The notes: generated by a model not told the origin, from the sequence alone. Numbered from the stretch's first letter, positions 35,491-48,400 are shown. The stretch: 64,000 nucleotides of DNA from Monodelphis domestica (GCF_027887165.1 NC_077232.1:58306706-58370705), one strand, 5' to 3'. Translations and numbers: made by a program.

Positions 35491-35979
35491 GCTACTAGGA
35501 GCCACAAGTGAGAGCTGGGTGTCAGGTGAGGGTCAGAGGCTGGAGAGCTGCCCTAGGAGGGCACTACAAACCCTCTATACCAGAGATACTACTCCTCCCT
35601 GAGCACCCCATACACCCCAAAGGGAGGCAAGTGTGAGATTGTAAATCTAGGTGATGGGGGGATGGCACTATCTTTTATTGAAATGGGGAAATTAGGAAGA
35701 GGGATAAGATTAAGGCAAAAGAAATTATATTTGAGTTCTGTTGGTGTGCCCTAAGAAGTCATATCAAATAAGTCAGTCTAGAAAGTTAGGATAGGATCAG
35801 CTTCTTGATAGCCTTGAATGCCAAGCAAAGGAATAGGGGTATTATTTGGTTGGAGGGGAAACCACTGAAGCTCTGTAAAAGGAGCTAGAGAAGGAAATAG
35901 CAAACTGTTCTACTATCTTTCCAAGGAAACCTCAAAATGAGTCTTTGAGAGTCTGACCCAACTAAAAAAAATGACTGAG

Positions 35980-35980
<1 letters not shown>
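35491..35980. other. Unassigned sequence
   Basis: No gene or repeat recognised. Confidence 0.3.

Positions 35981-36032
<52 letters not shown>
35981..36032. repeat. (CA)26 microsatellite
   Basis: Uninterrupted CA dinucleotide run of about 52 bp. Confidence 0.97.
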
Positions 36033-36035
<3 letters not shown>

Positions 36036-37083
36036 CCTGACACATATAGGATTGCTGATGTTAAAGGCATTTTCTTAATGTCTCCTTAAGAGCTAGAGAG
36101 CAGGATTTCTAAAGTAGATCAGAACTGACAGGAGTCAGTGAGCCAGAGCTAAAGATTCCGTTACCAGGGAGACCAGGACTGAGGAGAGGAAGTAGCCATC
36201 CCTCTGACAAGAAGTTAGGGGGAACAGTTGGTCAGTGAAGAGAGAAAGGAAGCTGCCACTGACAGTTGGAGGTCTGGCAAGAAGGGAAGAGGCAGGGAAC
36301 ACTAGAGCCAGGGAGATACTCCTTTGTTTTGTGAAGTCCATTTCATGTTTTCAGTGCTTCTCAAAGAATAAATCCCTTTCCTTCTCAAACAACTTTCATC
36401 AATAAAGGAAGGCTGGTTTTATTAAGCTCTGCCTAGAATGGAGGACCATGAAATGAGTAGTCCACTATAAATGGCCATGGATAGAGATAAAGAAGAAATT
36501 GATTTTTTTTTTAATTTTAATCACATTATTCATTCTAAAAGCCACTCCTAAAGCACCCATGAATGACATTACTCCAAAAGACCATCTACTTTTTCTTTGA
36601 AATACTTGATTAAACCTTTTTAGTCATTATTCCTGTTCATAAAAGCCAAGGTATAGCATATAGACTTTCTGAGAAAAAGCCTGAAAGATAAGAGAATTCA
36701 AGTCCTGCCCAACTAACTGGATGGCCCTGTGCAGGTCATTTTTAACTTTTCTTTGTTCTAAGCTATTCTAAGTTGCTGAGAAGATGCTGATCAACATCAG
36801 AACAGGGAGTTTCCTCACCCAGGAGTTTGCCCTCCTGATCAAATTGTAGGTTGGTGACACATAAGCTAGAGAAGCCCTTTGTCACATAGAGGGGACAGAG
36901 GCTGAAGCAGAGCATGGTCACCCCCAGTGATTTGGGATTTGGGGGTTTTATTAGGGAAGTCATGTCAGGACATTCCTCTTGCAGCTCAGGAACCAATCAC
37001 AGCCCAGACTAAGCCATGAACAACCATTTCAAGGCTATCTTCATAGATACAACCCACCACTGGCTGGAAAGCACTGAAAGACA
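36033..37083. other. Unassigned sequence; no gene seen
   Basis: Only short open frames without domains. No repeat family is recognised by eye. Confidence 0.3.
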
Positions 37084-37500
37084 TAGTGTCAAGGGCTAGA
37101 TAATTGGGAGGGAGTGACTTTCCCAGGGTCACAAAGCTAGGAAGTGTCTAGGACCAGATCTGATATAAAGGGTTTAAATGCCAAACACAGGAGTTTATGT
37201 TTTATGGTCAGACCTCTGCTTTAGAAATATGACTTTGGTATCTGTGTGAAAGTTGGACTGAAGAGGGGAGAGCCTAGAAGCAGAAAAACCAAGTTGGAGG
37301 CTATCATAGTAATCCAGGCAGGAGATGATAAAGTCCTCAATGAGGGTAGTAATCACTGTGAGTGGAGGGAAGGAACAGGTGCAAAGTATGGCATGGAAGT
37401 GGGATAGACAAGACTTGGAAACTGATTGGAAATGGGTGGTGAGTAAAAATGGAGAGCTGAGGATAACTATGAAGTTGCAAAACTAGATGATAGGAAAGAT
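37084..37500 (-). repeat. Left arm of inverted duplication A
   Basis: 417 bp that are the reverse complement of 37923-38340 with about eight differences, most of them in the outer 60 bp. Positions 37142-37485 have only one difference. The arm holds an L2 segment joined to a SINE 3' piece. Confidence 0.95.
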
Positions 37501-37648
37501 CCTTTTGAATATGTGGCAGTACAAACTGCATACCTCAGCTTACACATCCTCATTGAGCAAGAGGGCAGAAGGACCTGGCATTTCCCTGCCCCCTATGGGG
37601 TCACCCAGCTTCCTAGGGTTCACCAATAAGTCTCAAATATAAAAAATT

Positions 37649-37851
37649 TTAAACCCTTACCTTCTGCCTTAGAATCGATACTGTGTATTGGTTCCAAGGC
37701 AGAAGAGTGGTAAGAGCTAGACAATGGGTGTTAAGTGACTTGCCCAGGGTCACACAGCTAGGAAGTGTCTGAGTTCAAATTTGAACCCAGGACCTCCCGT
37801 CTCTAGGCTCTCAATCTAGCTTTCCATCCACTGCACTACCCAGATGCCCCC
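37649..37851 (-). repeat. CORE-SINE in the spacer of inverted duplication A
   Basis: Antisense full-length copy, TTTAAACCCTTACCTTCTGC to CTACCCAGATGCCCC. Confidence 0.9.
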
Positions 37852-37922
37852 TCTAATATAATTTCTTTCACCCTAAGCCTATCCCTCTTCCTGATTCCCC
37901 CATATTTATCAAAGGCAGTACC

Positions 37923-38830
37923 ATCTTTCCTGTCACCTAGTTTTGCAACTTCATAGTTATCCTCAGCTCTCCATTTTTACTCACCACCCATTTCCAATCA
38001 GTTTCCAAGTCTTGTCTATCCCACTTCCATGCCATACTTTGCACCTGTCCCTTCCCTCCACTCACAGTGATTACTACCCTCATTGAGGACTTTATCATCT
38101 CCTGCCTGGATTACTATGATAGCCTCCAACTTGGTTTTTCTGCTTCTAGGCTCTCCCCTCTTCAGTCCAACTTTCACACAGATACCAAAGTCATATTTCT
38201 AAAGCAGAGGTCTGACCATAAAACATAAACTCCTGTGTTTGGCATTTAAACCCTTTATATCAGATCTGGTCCTAGACACTTCCTAGCTATGTGACCCTGG
38301 GAAAGTCACTCATCCCCAATTATCTAGCCCTTGCCACTATACTATCTTAAAATGTATTCTAAGATAGAAGGTAAGGATTTAAAAAACAAAAACAAAAACC
38401 TCATTCACAACATGGTTATAACTTCTCATGACTCCTCCTCATGTACTTTTATGTTTCAATAAAATTGGCCTGCTATTTCTTGTTCATGATATCCTATTTC
38501 CCACCTCCAAGCCTTTGTACAGGTAGTTTCCAATGCCTGGAAGTATCCCTCACTTCTACCTCTTGGGATACCTAGTCTTTTCAAGGAACAACTCTGTTGC
38601 CATGGACTAATGGAGACCACTGCTGATCTCAACTCCCATTCCCAATTGCTAGTATTCTCCACCTGAAATCATTCCATATTTCCTTTGCATTTGGTTTGAA
38701 TTTATTTCTACGTGCCCATGATGTGTCTCTTAGTTAGACTGAAAACACCTTAAGGTTAAGGACTGTTTCATGTCTTTTATTTACCTAGCATATTGCCTGG
38801 CATAGAGTTAATAAATCCTCATTAACCTGA
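37923..38830 (+). mobile_element. L2 LINE 3' region with a SINE insertion; contains right arm A
   Basis: L2 sequence runs from about 37930 (CCATTTTTACTCACCACCC, AAAGCAGAGGTCTGACCATA) to its terminus near 38810 (TGCCTGGCATAGAGTTAATAA), interrupted by a CORE-SINE 3' fragment at 38266-38385. The right inverted arm (37923-38340) lies within this continuous L2, so it is the likely donor of the left arm. Confidence 0.8.
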
Positions 38831-38849
38831 ATTCAATTAATTAATTGAA

Positions 38850-39960
38850 TTATCCAACCTTGGCTTGATATATGATTGTCAGGCACATCTCAGTTTCTTA
38901 AAGAAAATAGCTGTGCTCAGTTCTTTTTCCTTGCCCTTTCCTGTCAATGCAATCAGTCTCTCATGGCCCCTAGAGCCCCTAGCCCTCTCCCTTCTAAATG
39001 CTTTCTTTCTGCCTGACACCTACCACTATAAAACCTGATGACTAAGATAAGCCACGATATTTTCATCTTATCTGTTGCTAATTTCCAAAGCCCTTAGATC
39101 CGGCTAAACAGTGTACATAGCATAGCATCTACATTATGACTGATTTCCCACTAAAGCATAGGTCACCCCCATCCTCAAAAAACTCCAATGTCACCTCTAG
39201 AACCAAGTAGAAAATCCTCTAGCAGAAGAACTGTGGGAGTAGAAACACAGAAGAAAAACAACTGCTTGATCACATGGGTCGATGGGGATATGATGGGAGA
39301 TGGAGACTCTAACTGATCATCCTAGTGCAAACATCAACAACATGGAAATAGATCTTGATCAATGATGCATGTAAAACCCAGTGGAATTGCACATAAGCTT
39401 TGGGGGGGGGGGGGAAGAACATGAATCATGTAACCATGGAAACTATTATAAATTAACTAATGAAATAAAAATTTCTAAAACTTTGGGGGGGGGAAATGAT
39501 AAAATTTTTAAAAATCATCTGACATTCAAAGTTTTTCATAACTTGCTCCCCACGCCCATTCTCCACCTTTCAACCATCCTAGACCTTAGACATACAGACC
39601 TCCATACTCCCAGATCCAGTGACACTGGCTTCCTTGCTAGCCTTCAAACAAGAAACTCCATTTCCCAATTCAGGGTCTTTATACTGGTTGCCCTCCATGC
39701 TCAGAATTCTCTACTCTCTCCTCATCGCTGTTTTCCTTGACTTTGTCAAGTCCTAGCTAGAATCCTACCTTCCACAGGAAACTTTTCTCAGTCTCCCTTT
39801 ATTCTAGTACCTGACTTCTGGAGATTGTCCCCAATTTATCCTGTATGTAATGTGAGTTTGTTGTCTCCTCCATTAGACTATGAGGTCCTTAGGAGCAGAT
39901 ATTATTTTTGTCTTTTTTTGTATCAGAAGTGCTTAGCACAGTACCTGACACATCTTATTG
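38850..39960 (+). mobile_element. L2 LINE 3' region split by an L1 end
   Basis: L2 pieces before 39210 (ACTAAAGCATAGGTCACCCC) and after 39500 (terminus CTTAGCACAGTACCTGACACA near 39930) flank a + strand L1 3'UTR at about 39215-39500. AAAATCCTCT/AAAATCATCT lie on either side as a probable target duplication. Confidence 0.72.
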
Positions 39961-40297
39961 CTGTCCAGTTGTTTCAGTCGTGTCCCATTCTTTGTGACCC
40001 TCTTTAGGGTTTCCTTAGCAAAGAGCCTGGAGAGGTTTGCTATTTCCTTGAACAGCTCTTTATTTTATTTTATTTTATTTTATTTTATTTTATTTTATTT
40101 TATTTTTAAACCCTTACCTTCCATCTTGGAATCAATACTGGGTATTGGTTCCAAGGCAGGCAGAAGAGTGGTAAGGGCTAGGCAATGGGAGTTAAGTGAC
40201 TTGCCCAGGGTCACACAGTTAGGAAGTATCTAAGGCCAAATTTGAACCCAGGACCTCCTGTCTCTAGGTCTGGCTCTCAATCCACTGAGCTGCCCCC
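39919..40297 (-). repeat. Left arm of inverted duplication B
   Basis: L2 terminus (TGTATCAGAAGTG, CAGTACCTGACACATCTTATT), a Ther/MIR-type SINE head (CTGTCCAGTTGTTTCAGTCG) and an inserted antisense CORE-SINE (about 40104-40297) with a (TTTTA)n tail. The whole composite recurs inverted at 41128-41483. Confidence 0.85.
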
Positions 40298-40330
40298 AGC
40301 TTATTTTATTAATGAGAGAACTGAGGCAAA

Positions 40331-40382
40331 CTAAGGCATAATAATAAATATATATATATATATATTGATTGATTGATTGACT
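40331..40382. repeat. (TA)n and (GATT)n microsatellites
   Basis: Short TA run followed by three to four GATT units. Confidence 0.85.
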
Positions 40383-40487
40383 ATAGAATTAATAAAAGCC
40401 ATCGTAACTCAAATCATAGTAATATTGATTCACAAATCTCTTCACACATACTGCCCCACTTTGATATTCAGAACAACCTGGGGCAGG

Positions 40488-40672
40488 AGGCTACTAGGTA
40501 ACACAGTAGATTTGGAGCCTGGAGTTGGGAGGACCTGGGTGCAAATTTGACTTCTGACATTTTGTAGCTATTGATCCTGAACAAGTCACTTAGCCCCCAT
40601 TGCCTAGCCTTTATCATTCTGCTGTCTTAGAGTCAATACTTAATATCAATTCTAAAACAGAAGGTAAGGATT
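40488..40672 (+). repeat. CORE-SINE copy
   Basis: GGCTACTAGGTAACACAGTAG to AGAAGGTAAGGATTTAAAAA. Confidence 0.8.
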
Positions 40673-40689
40673 TAAAAAAAAGCTTTGGA

Positions 40690-40800
40690 AGTACTGCAAA
40701 TAGTGTTAACTATTTTATAGACAAGGAAACTGAGGCACAAAGAAATTAAGTGACTTGCTCAAAATCACAAGGTTAATGAGCCATAGAGTCAAGTACTCAG
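40690..40800 (-). repeat. MIR fragment
   Basis: CAAGGAAACTGAGGCACAAAG and AAGTGACTTGCTCAAAATCAC. Confidence 0.6.
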
Positions 40801-41127
40801 ATCCAGGTCCCCTAACTATAATTCAGTGTGACATAGAGAATAAGAATGAAAGACTTAAATGCTGTCATTGCTATTGGCAACCTCCCACCTTCCAGGATAG
40901 TACTAGAGAAAGTCATTTGGATAGTCCTTGTAGATAGCCACCTATACCTGTAAGGCACAAAGTCAGACACATACACATATACATACATACATTACATGTA
41001 TTATATACACATATATTATATATATATATATATATAGATGTGTGTGTATAGTGGCATAGATTTATAGCTCTCCAAAATACATGCAGAAAACCCTTTGCTC
41101 CTTTTCTCAAAAAGAACTTTGGGGGGG

Positions 41128-41483
41128 GGCAGCTGAGTAGCTCAGTGGATTGAGAGCTAGACCTAGAGAAGGGAGGTCCTAGGTTCAAATCTGCCCTCAG
41201 CCACTTCCCAGCTGTGTGACCCTGGGCAAGTCACTTAACCCCCATTGTCTAGCCCTTACCACTCTTCTGCCTTGGAGCCAATACACAGTATTGACTCCAA
41301 GATGGAAGGTAAGGGTTTAAAAATAAAACAAAATAAAATAAAAAGCTGTTCAAGGAAATAGCAAACCTCTCCAGGCTCTCTGCTAAGGAAACCCTAAAGA
41401 GGGTCACAAAGAATGGGACACGACTGAAACAACTGGACAGCAATAAGATGTGTCAGGTACTGTACCAATCACTTCTGATACAT
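41128..41483 (+). repeat. Right arm of inverted duplication B
   Basis: CORE-SINE (41128-41322), A-rich tail, then the complement of the SINE head and L2 terminus of the left arm, ending at CACTTCTGATACA. The same order of three unrelated repeat pieces in both arms shows duplication. Confidence 0.85.
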
Positions 41484-41537
41484 AGGATTGATTCTATGGT
41501 GGAAGGTAAGGGTTTGGTTTTTTCTAAGTACTTTGTT

Positions 41538-41706
41538 TAGGGGCAGCTAGGTAGCTCAGTGGATATGGAAGGTCTTGGGTTCAAATTTGACCTCAGATAC
41601 TTCCTAGCTATGTGACCTTGAGCAAGTCACTTAACCCCCATTGCTTAGCCCTTACTGCTCTTCTGCCTTAGAACCAATTGGTTCTAAGATGGAAGATAAA
41701 GGTTTA
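41538..41706 (+). repeat. CORE-SINE copy
   Basis: GGGGCAGCTAGGTAGCTCAG to GGAAGATAAAGGTTT. Confidence 0.85.
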
Positions 41707-43539
41707 AAAAAACAAAAGTACTGGGTATCTTGAATATCTTTAAAATAGCAATTTAGTTGGCCAATTCCTGCAAATGATTTCCAGCCAAAGGAGACAGAGA
41801 AAGCAGTAATCATGTTCTTCTGGGAAGACTGTCAATATATCGTCAAGCTCACCTATAAAATGAAGGATAATTGGAAAGTCAGATGACTTCTCAGGGCTTT
41901 TCAATAATATTGAGCAGGCTTATTTTTTTTTTAAGTGTGTCCAGGCATATAAGTTACCTAAAGTGTGGCACATATGCAAAACCAAAACAAGGAGGGCTTT
42001 TTTGTGCCTGAATGCTAGTGCAAATAGAAAGAGGGCTAGAGGAGGGGGCTGAAGGAAACCCACTTGGAATGTGGTAGCGAGAGGGAGAAAGTGGGTTCTA
42101 GTAGACACAAGTGGGTCTCTACACTACCCTAGCATTGACTGTGAATGGACAGATGGCTGATGGCACTGAAGAAGAAGCAGCTCTTGGTGCCCTAGAAAGT
42201 TTGATTGACGCCCAAGGACAAAGGACAGTCACTCCACCCTGTTTCTAATTCTGTGTTTATGGTGTACCACAGAATCCTGGAGTAGAAAGAGGTTTTCAGA
42301 GGTCATCTGATCCATTTTCCTACATCCAGGCAGATAACTATCTATACAGTGATGCGGATTATTCTCTTCTTAAAAGATTTCTAGATACCACAGTTTCTCA
42401 AATTCTCTCAGTGGCTCCCCCCTCCCCCACTCTTAGAAAGGATTTCTTTTTCTTTTAAATTCACATGAATTCATTCTTGCTTTTACAATGTTCGACTTAA
42501 TATAAATAAATTAAAAGTTTGCATTAGGTTGAAAAAAATAATCCACTTAAATACAGAACTGGGGAGACATGGCCCAACAAAAGTTTACGTAGAAAAGATT
42601 AGGGTCTGCTCTGACCAGAAATTCCAAATTTGGGGTGTTAGTTGATGGAATATGAAGTGGCTGTCCAAAAAGGTAAAGCAATCTTGGGTTGCTTAGGGTC
42701 CAGAATAAGGAAGGTGATGGTCTGTCTTGGCCAGAACACATCAGGAATAGAATGTTCATCTCTGGCTAACTTACTTTAAGGAAAACCTCCTCAATGGACT
42801 GGATCCATAGGAACATTACCAGGACATCAGAACAAGAAACATGGTGTGAAAGTTACAGGGAAGCCGACTGTGGCTTAACACTACATAGAAGTTGTGAAGG
42901 TCATGAGCACTCCAACAACACCTATTTGAGTCTGGATAATCAGGGAAGTGACTGAAAAATTCAGTTCTTACATTTTTCTAGAGCTCATGAACCCAATTCT
43001 CCATGCTATCTCTCCCCTCTCCTCCCTCTGCCTAATGTCTCTGTCCTGGAGTCTGGGAGACCAACCAGTTGGGATGAAATGGAATGACTCCATCTTTATG
43101 TCCCAGCTGGTTTGATCATCTGCACACAAAACACACTGATATGTCTTAAACTGTTTTAGAAACAAAAGTGTATCAAATATAAATTGACTTTGGTAGTTAT
43201 TTCACACATACGTGAAGGATTCACTTACTTGGGGTGAATTTTCATTCCACCAGTAGAGAACACAACCCCTTTATATCTTGGCAGATTCTCTCTTTGAATT
43301 ACCATGACCAGTAATTTCAGTATTTTGCAGCAAATATGATGATGAGACTCTCCAGACTAAGGCAGGTTGGGTCTGGGACAGTGTACAATCTGCCATTGCT
43401 CTGATTCTTGAAGCCCTTCTAACTCAACTATGTCTGCTAAACTTCAGTGGCATAACCTTTGAGAACCTAGGGTCCTCCTCCACACCACAAGGAGGATTTC
43501 AAATACAAATAAAAAGGAGGAAGGGCTATAATAGTAGAA
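41707..43539. other. Unassigned sequence; one MIR-like piece
   Basis: A MIR-like fragment lies near 42270-42330 (CAGAGGTCATCTGATCC). Otherwise no gene or repeat is recognised. Confidence 0.35.
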
Positions 43540-44045
43540 TGAAAATTCTAATACAGAAATTACAAATAGGATGATTTCAGAAAAATCTAGAAAGATTTAC
43601 ATAAACTGATACAAAGTAAAATGAGTAGAACCACAACATTGTACAGTGACAGTAATATTTCTTGATGAACAACTGTGAAAGACCTAGTTATTCTTAGCAA
43701 TGCAATGATCCAAGACAATCCCAGAGACTCAGGAGGAAAAATGCCATCTGCCTTCTGAGAAAGAATTGATGGAGTCTGAATACAGACTAAAACACACTAC
43801 ATTTCACTTTCTTCCTACTTCTTTTTTGGTTTGAGGTATTTTCCACAGAATAACTGATATGGGAAAATGTAAACTCTATATCAGATTGCTTACCATCCTG
43901 GGGGAGGGGGGTGGAAGGATGGGAAAGAGGGAGTGAAGGTGGGAAAGAGGAAGCGAATTTGGATCTCAAAACTTAAAAAAATGAATGTTAAAAAATTGTT
44001 TTTATATGCAATTGAGGGGAAAATAAAATGCTACTAAAATAAATA
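43540..44045 (+). mobile_element. Old L1 3' end
   Basis: Diverged L1 3' landmarks: AAAATGAGTAGAACCAC, AGCAATGCAATGATCC, a G-rich stretch near 43905, and an A-rich end GAGGGGAAAATAAAATG. Confidence 0.7.
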
Positions 44046-45369
44046 GAGAGAAAAGGAGATCTGGCAAAAAAAAAAGTAGGAGAAATTCTAACCTGACTTG
44101 GAGAGTTCTCTGTCTTTCAATGACCTAAGGGAACAGTCCCCCAACCCCACATATTCCATGATCAATGACTGAGAGCAGTAAGGTAAAGGCAAATTCTGGG
44201 CAGCCAGGTCAAAATTTCAGGCCCCCTTTCCCATAGTAAATTATAAAATCTTCAGAGTCAAGGGCATCCCTGATACATAAAGCTCAACCTTGCAACATAT
44301 TTCTAGGCCAAAGCAGCATTTATACCTTGAACTGAAAACCTTTCCCCAATAAATAAACAAATCAAATACCCATCTCTTCTGCCATGAGACCAAGAGAGAT
44401 ACACATCTGAGTAATTAATTTAATTGTCTAAATCAACTTCTGGTTTTAAGGAGTCTTCTTTGGTAAACCATATTTTCAAGATTCCCTCCCATTCCCCAAA
44501 AAGCTATTAATGAACTAAAAATAAATTTAGTCAAATGTCAGATGTTATCTGACAAGGCACTAAGAGCTCAGTAGTTAATCTAGATAGCAATTATTGAAGA
44601 AAACAAAGAAGGTGATAAAGTAATAGAAAAATGAAAGAGAAAGCCATTTGTTAGTGCCACCATTTGGGAGATATTTCCAGATGCTAGAGCAGTATTGACT
44701 AGAGCCAGGGTAGCAGACATCAAGATGGACATAGGAAATACTGGCAGAATACAGAGAAGATATGGGGAGCCAAGGAGACCATTATGGAATATAGTAAACT
44801 GTCCAATTCTAGGTTGATGTAATAGTAACATAGTGCTCATGAGAGATGGACAAGTTGAGTAAGATAGACAAAAGGAAAGTCTCTTTTTTTTTTTTAACAC
44901 AGAAGTATTTTTTATTCCACTCTTAATCTGGACAATGAGCATCAACTTCTTGGAATCTCATTTTTCCTTCCCCCACCTTCTCTGACATACAATACCAGTT
45001 CTGTACATAGGGGGAAAAACAAACAAGAAGATACTTCCAAGGAAAACATCATTCATATGGTGCCACTGATGTTTATGAGATCTCTTAAGGGCACCATATA
45101 AGTCCTAACCCCATTTTGAAAAACAAACAAACTGGTCAAATAAACCAATAATTTTTTTAATGCAAAAAAGTCCAAGTGAGAAAAATTCAAGAATCTGTAA
45201 AAATTTTATATTTTTTAAAAAATATTATTTAGTAGCAAGTAGTAAGAAGATAGATGTAATGTCTTCATAAATCTGTAGGGATGAATTACTGGATCGATTT
45301 TTGAGTTCTTTGTGATGGAGATTACCCCAACATGGTTTCACCCACTTTCATATAATAAAGAATTCACAG

Positions 45370-45409
<40 letters not shown>

Positions 45410-45682
45410 CAGTATCTAGACTCTGCATTTTTTCTTTCTGTGGCAAACTAAACAGTAACAAATCAGCTTTTATATATAATTTTGTCAGTAATTTCACAGA
45501 ATTTGAGAGTTAGAATGAATCTTTTTGGTCATTTAATTTATTCAATATAGGAAAATAATCCCCACTATAGCATACTTAACAACTGGTCATCCAGTCACTT
45601 GCTTGAAGACCTCCAATAAGAGAGGGAACTCATTACCTCCTACTTTGACCCATTCCTTTTTTTTAATTTTTTTTATTTTTTT
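44046..45682. other. Unassigned sequence with a poly-T boundary and (TA)n run
   Basis: A T-run at 44883-44895 could mark the start of an antisense retroposed sequence of unknown origin. A (TA)n run lies at 45370-45409. The - strand is open for 121 codons (44580-44945) without a recognisable domain. Confidence 0.35.
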
Positions 45683-45879
45683 AAAAACCCTTACCTTCCG
45701 TCTTGGAGTCAATACTGGGTATTGGCTCCAAGGCAGAAGAGTGGTAAGGGCTAGGCAATGGGGGTCAAGTGACTTGCCCAGGGTCACACAGCTGGGAAGT
45801 GTCTGAGGCCAGATTTGAACCTAGGACCTCCCATCTCTAGGCCTGGCTCTCAATCCACTGAGCTACCCAGCTGCCCCCG
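45683..45879 (-). repeat. Full-length marsupial CORE-SINE
   Basis: AAAACCCTTACCTTCCGTCT to CTACCCAGCTGCCCC, flanked by duplications of the GACCCATTCC type (about 45646 and 45880), so a young copy. Confidence 0.93.
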
Positions 45880-46130
45880 ACCCATTCCATTTTTGAACAA
45901 CTTTAATTTTATTTTTTCCTTATATTAAACTTAAGTTTGTGTATTCTGTTTTTTACTACATCTATTCAACTTATACCCATTGTTCCTAATTCTGGCCTTG
46001 GAGGCTCAGCAGAAGTCAAATACCTTTGGAATGAATCAAAAAAGTATTTGTTCTTTGCTATGCTCCAAATGGGCTGTGTTGGGACACAAATATATGACAG
46101 TCTTTATTTACTCTCAAGAATCTCTATTCT

Positions 46131-46310
46131 TGGGGGTAGCTAGGTGGCACAGTGGACTGAGAGCCAGGGAGGTCCTGGGTTCAAATGTGGCCTCAGATAC
46201 TTCCCAGCTGTGTGTGACCCTAGGCAAGTCACTTAACCCCCATTGCCTAGCCCTGACCACTCTTCTGCCTTGGAACCAATACACAGTATTGATTCTAAGA
46301 CAGAAGGTAA
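46131..46310 (+). repeat. CORE-SINE copy
   Basis: GGGGGTAGCTAGGTGGCACA to AGACAGAAGGTAAG. Confidence 0.88.
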
Positions 46311-47685
46311 GTTTTTTGCTTTTTTGTTTTTAAAGAAGCTTTATTCTTCATTTTGTCCAGAAAGGCAACACATAGAGGGAGTGGTGGCTACAGAAGGGTG
46401 TGTTTTGCTCCAAAATTAATATGGATGTTGAGTAGAGTCATAGAGCAATTAATTGATCGTCTCTCCATTAGCTCAGGTGGTGTTGATTAGATTACTACTA
46501 CCACAACAAGATGTTGGAGGTCAGTATAAAACATCCAACCCAGCAAATAAGATGACAAGGTGAGCATGGTCAGGGGTACCGCAGAGGGTGATCGGTGTGC
46601 CCTTAGGAATACCTGTTTGGACTGGCATGCTAATAAAACTTATATTCATCAGTATATGTAACCAAACCTTATTGACTATTTAATAATATAACCATGTATC
46701 GCTGTAGGAACAAACCACCATCCTGGCTACTCATATTGGTGCTCACAACAAAGTTCCCTCTTTTTATCCAGATGGAGATTTCATATCCCCTTCTGAGGTG
46801 GTGTTTGGGCCAATCAACATTCCCTCAGGCGAACACAAGATACCTGAATTTCCAAGTGTAGAGAAAGCCAGAGTCTGTTCTAGTTTGACCCAGGAACAAG
46901 ATAATGGCTGGGATCTCTTCTGGGTCTTTATGGTTCTAGCACTATCAACCAAAGCTTTAGTTCATTAGCAAGTCTTTATCAGTTATTTACCAGATATGCA
47001 CATGTGCCCTTAGCAGTCAATTACCAAATTTGGGGGGTATACTCCTCATTAGTCATTGTTTAACAGTTTTATGGAACTCACATTTATCATCATCAAGCTA
47101 TATCATTTAAGTCCTTATTAGAGGAAAAAACATTTATACAACAACCATTTAATCACAGAATGCAGGCTTAGATGAAAGCAGATTTTCTCATCTTAAGTTA
47201 ATATACTTATTTTCACTCCAAAAGGTCTAGGGCCAGCTAAATGTACTGGACCCTCAACAATCAGGACAGCACCACTCAGGAGAGCCAATTACAAAACTGA
47301 GTAGCTTTTCTCGTCCAGGGAATTATCTCTTTTTTCCACAATTTTTCTAATTTTCCACAATTCTTCAGATACTTGAATGGAACAATAATGTTCCTCTTTT
47401 TTTTCCAGGCTAAACATCCATGGTTCCCTCAACCAGTTCTCATATGGAAGTTCTTATTTTCTCACCACCTTGATTTCTCTCTCCCAAATACTGTCCTGCT
47501 TTTCAATACTTTTCCTAAAAGACCGGAATCTGGGACTTCTGATATCTTCTGACCAGCAGAGTACAAAGGCTTATTTACTTCCCTCAATCTGGGCACTATA
47601 CTTCTCCTGATGTGGCCCAAGTTAGCATTAGTGTTTTGGACAGCTATGACACACTATTGGCTCATATTAAGCTTGAAAGTACATT
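46311..47685. other. Unassigned, probably old repeat; no gene seen
   Basis: AT-rich sequence lacking open frames over 90 codons. I could not assign a family. Confidence 0.3.
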
Positions 47686-47689
47686 TCCA

Positions 47690-48330
47690 GATCTTGTTCT
47701 CAGGGACTATCATCTAACTAAAGTCTCTTCCCCCTCAAAAAACCCTTTGTTTTCTTGCTGTTCCTCACATACAGTCCTCCATATCCTATCTCCTTGCCTT
47801 TCCATTGACTGTCTCCTATATCTGGAATGTTCTCTCTCTTTACCTCTCTCTCATAAAATTTCCTTCTTCCTTTAAAGTGCCTCTATGGGAAGAGATCCTT
47901 CTACAGGAAGTCTTTCTTGATTTCCTCCTACCCCCAAGTCCTAGTGCCCTCCTTCCCAAACTACCTTGTAATTAATCTAAATATATATCTGTAATATATA
48001 TTCGTTATTTTCCACTGTATTATATATTGTCATATAATTATTCTAAATATACTTTTATATTTTTGTGTTGTATTGTTATTATATATTACATACACATATA
48101 ATTTTTCTAAACATACTTATACATTTTATTATTATATATTACATGTCATATATTATATATTGCATATGTCATATTATAATTATTCCAAATATATTTATAT
48201 ATGCACATGTTATTTTTCCAATAGAATTAAATCCTTAAGAGCAGTAATTCTTTCATTCTTTGTCTGTCTCCCCAGTGCCTACTATGTAGTGGACACAATG
48301 AATGTTTGTTGGTTGTTTATAATGAAATGA
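47690..48330 (+). mobile_element. L2 LINE 3' end interrupted by AT-rich expansion
   Basis: L2-like sequence at 47690-47960 (GATCCTTCTACAGGAAGTC) and the L2 terminus at 48230-48325 (CCCAGTGCCTACTATGTAGT, GAATGTTTGTTGG) are separated by about 250 bp of TATAT-rich sequence. Confidence 0.65.
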
Positions 48331-48374
48331 TTAAATGTGGATTATTCCTTTTTTTCTTTCTTTCATTCATTCAT

Positions 48375-48400
48375 TCTTTTTTTTTTTTTTTTTTTTTTTA
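48375..48400. repeat. Poly-T run
   Basis: About 25 consecutive T, possibly the tail of an antisense retroposon (the following 48400-48640 includes a MIR-like end). Confidence 0.8.

Noticed and set aside
37084-41483. Clustered inverted repeats as a possible CRISPR array or integron
   Set aside because: The units are long L2/SINE composites in a vertebrate genome, with no regular short direct repeats and no associated genes.
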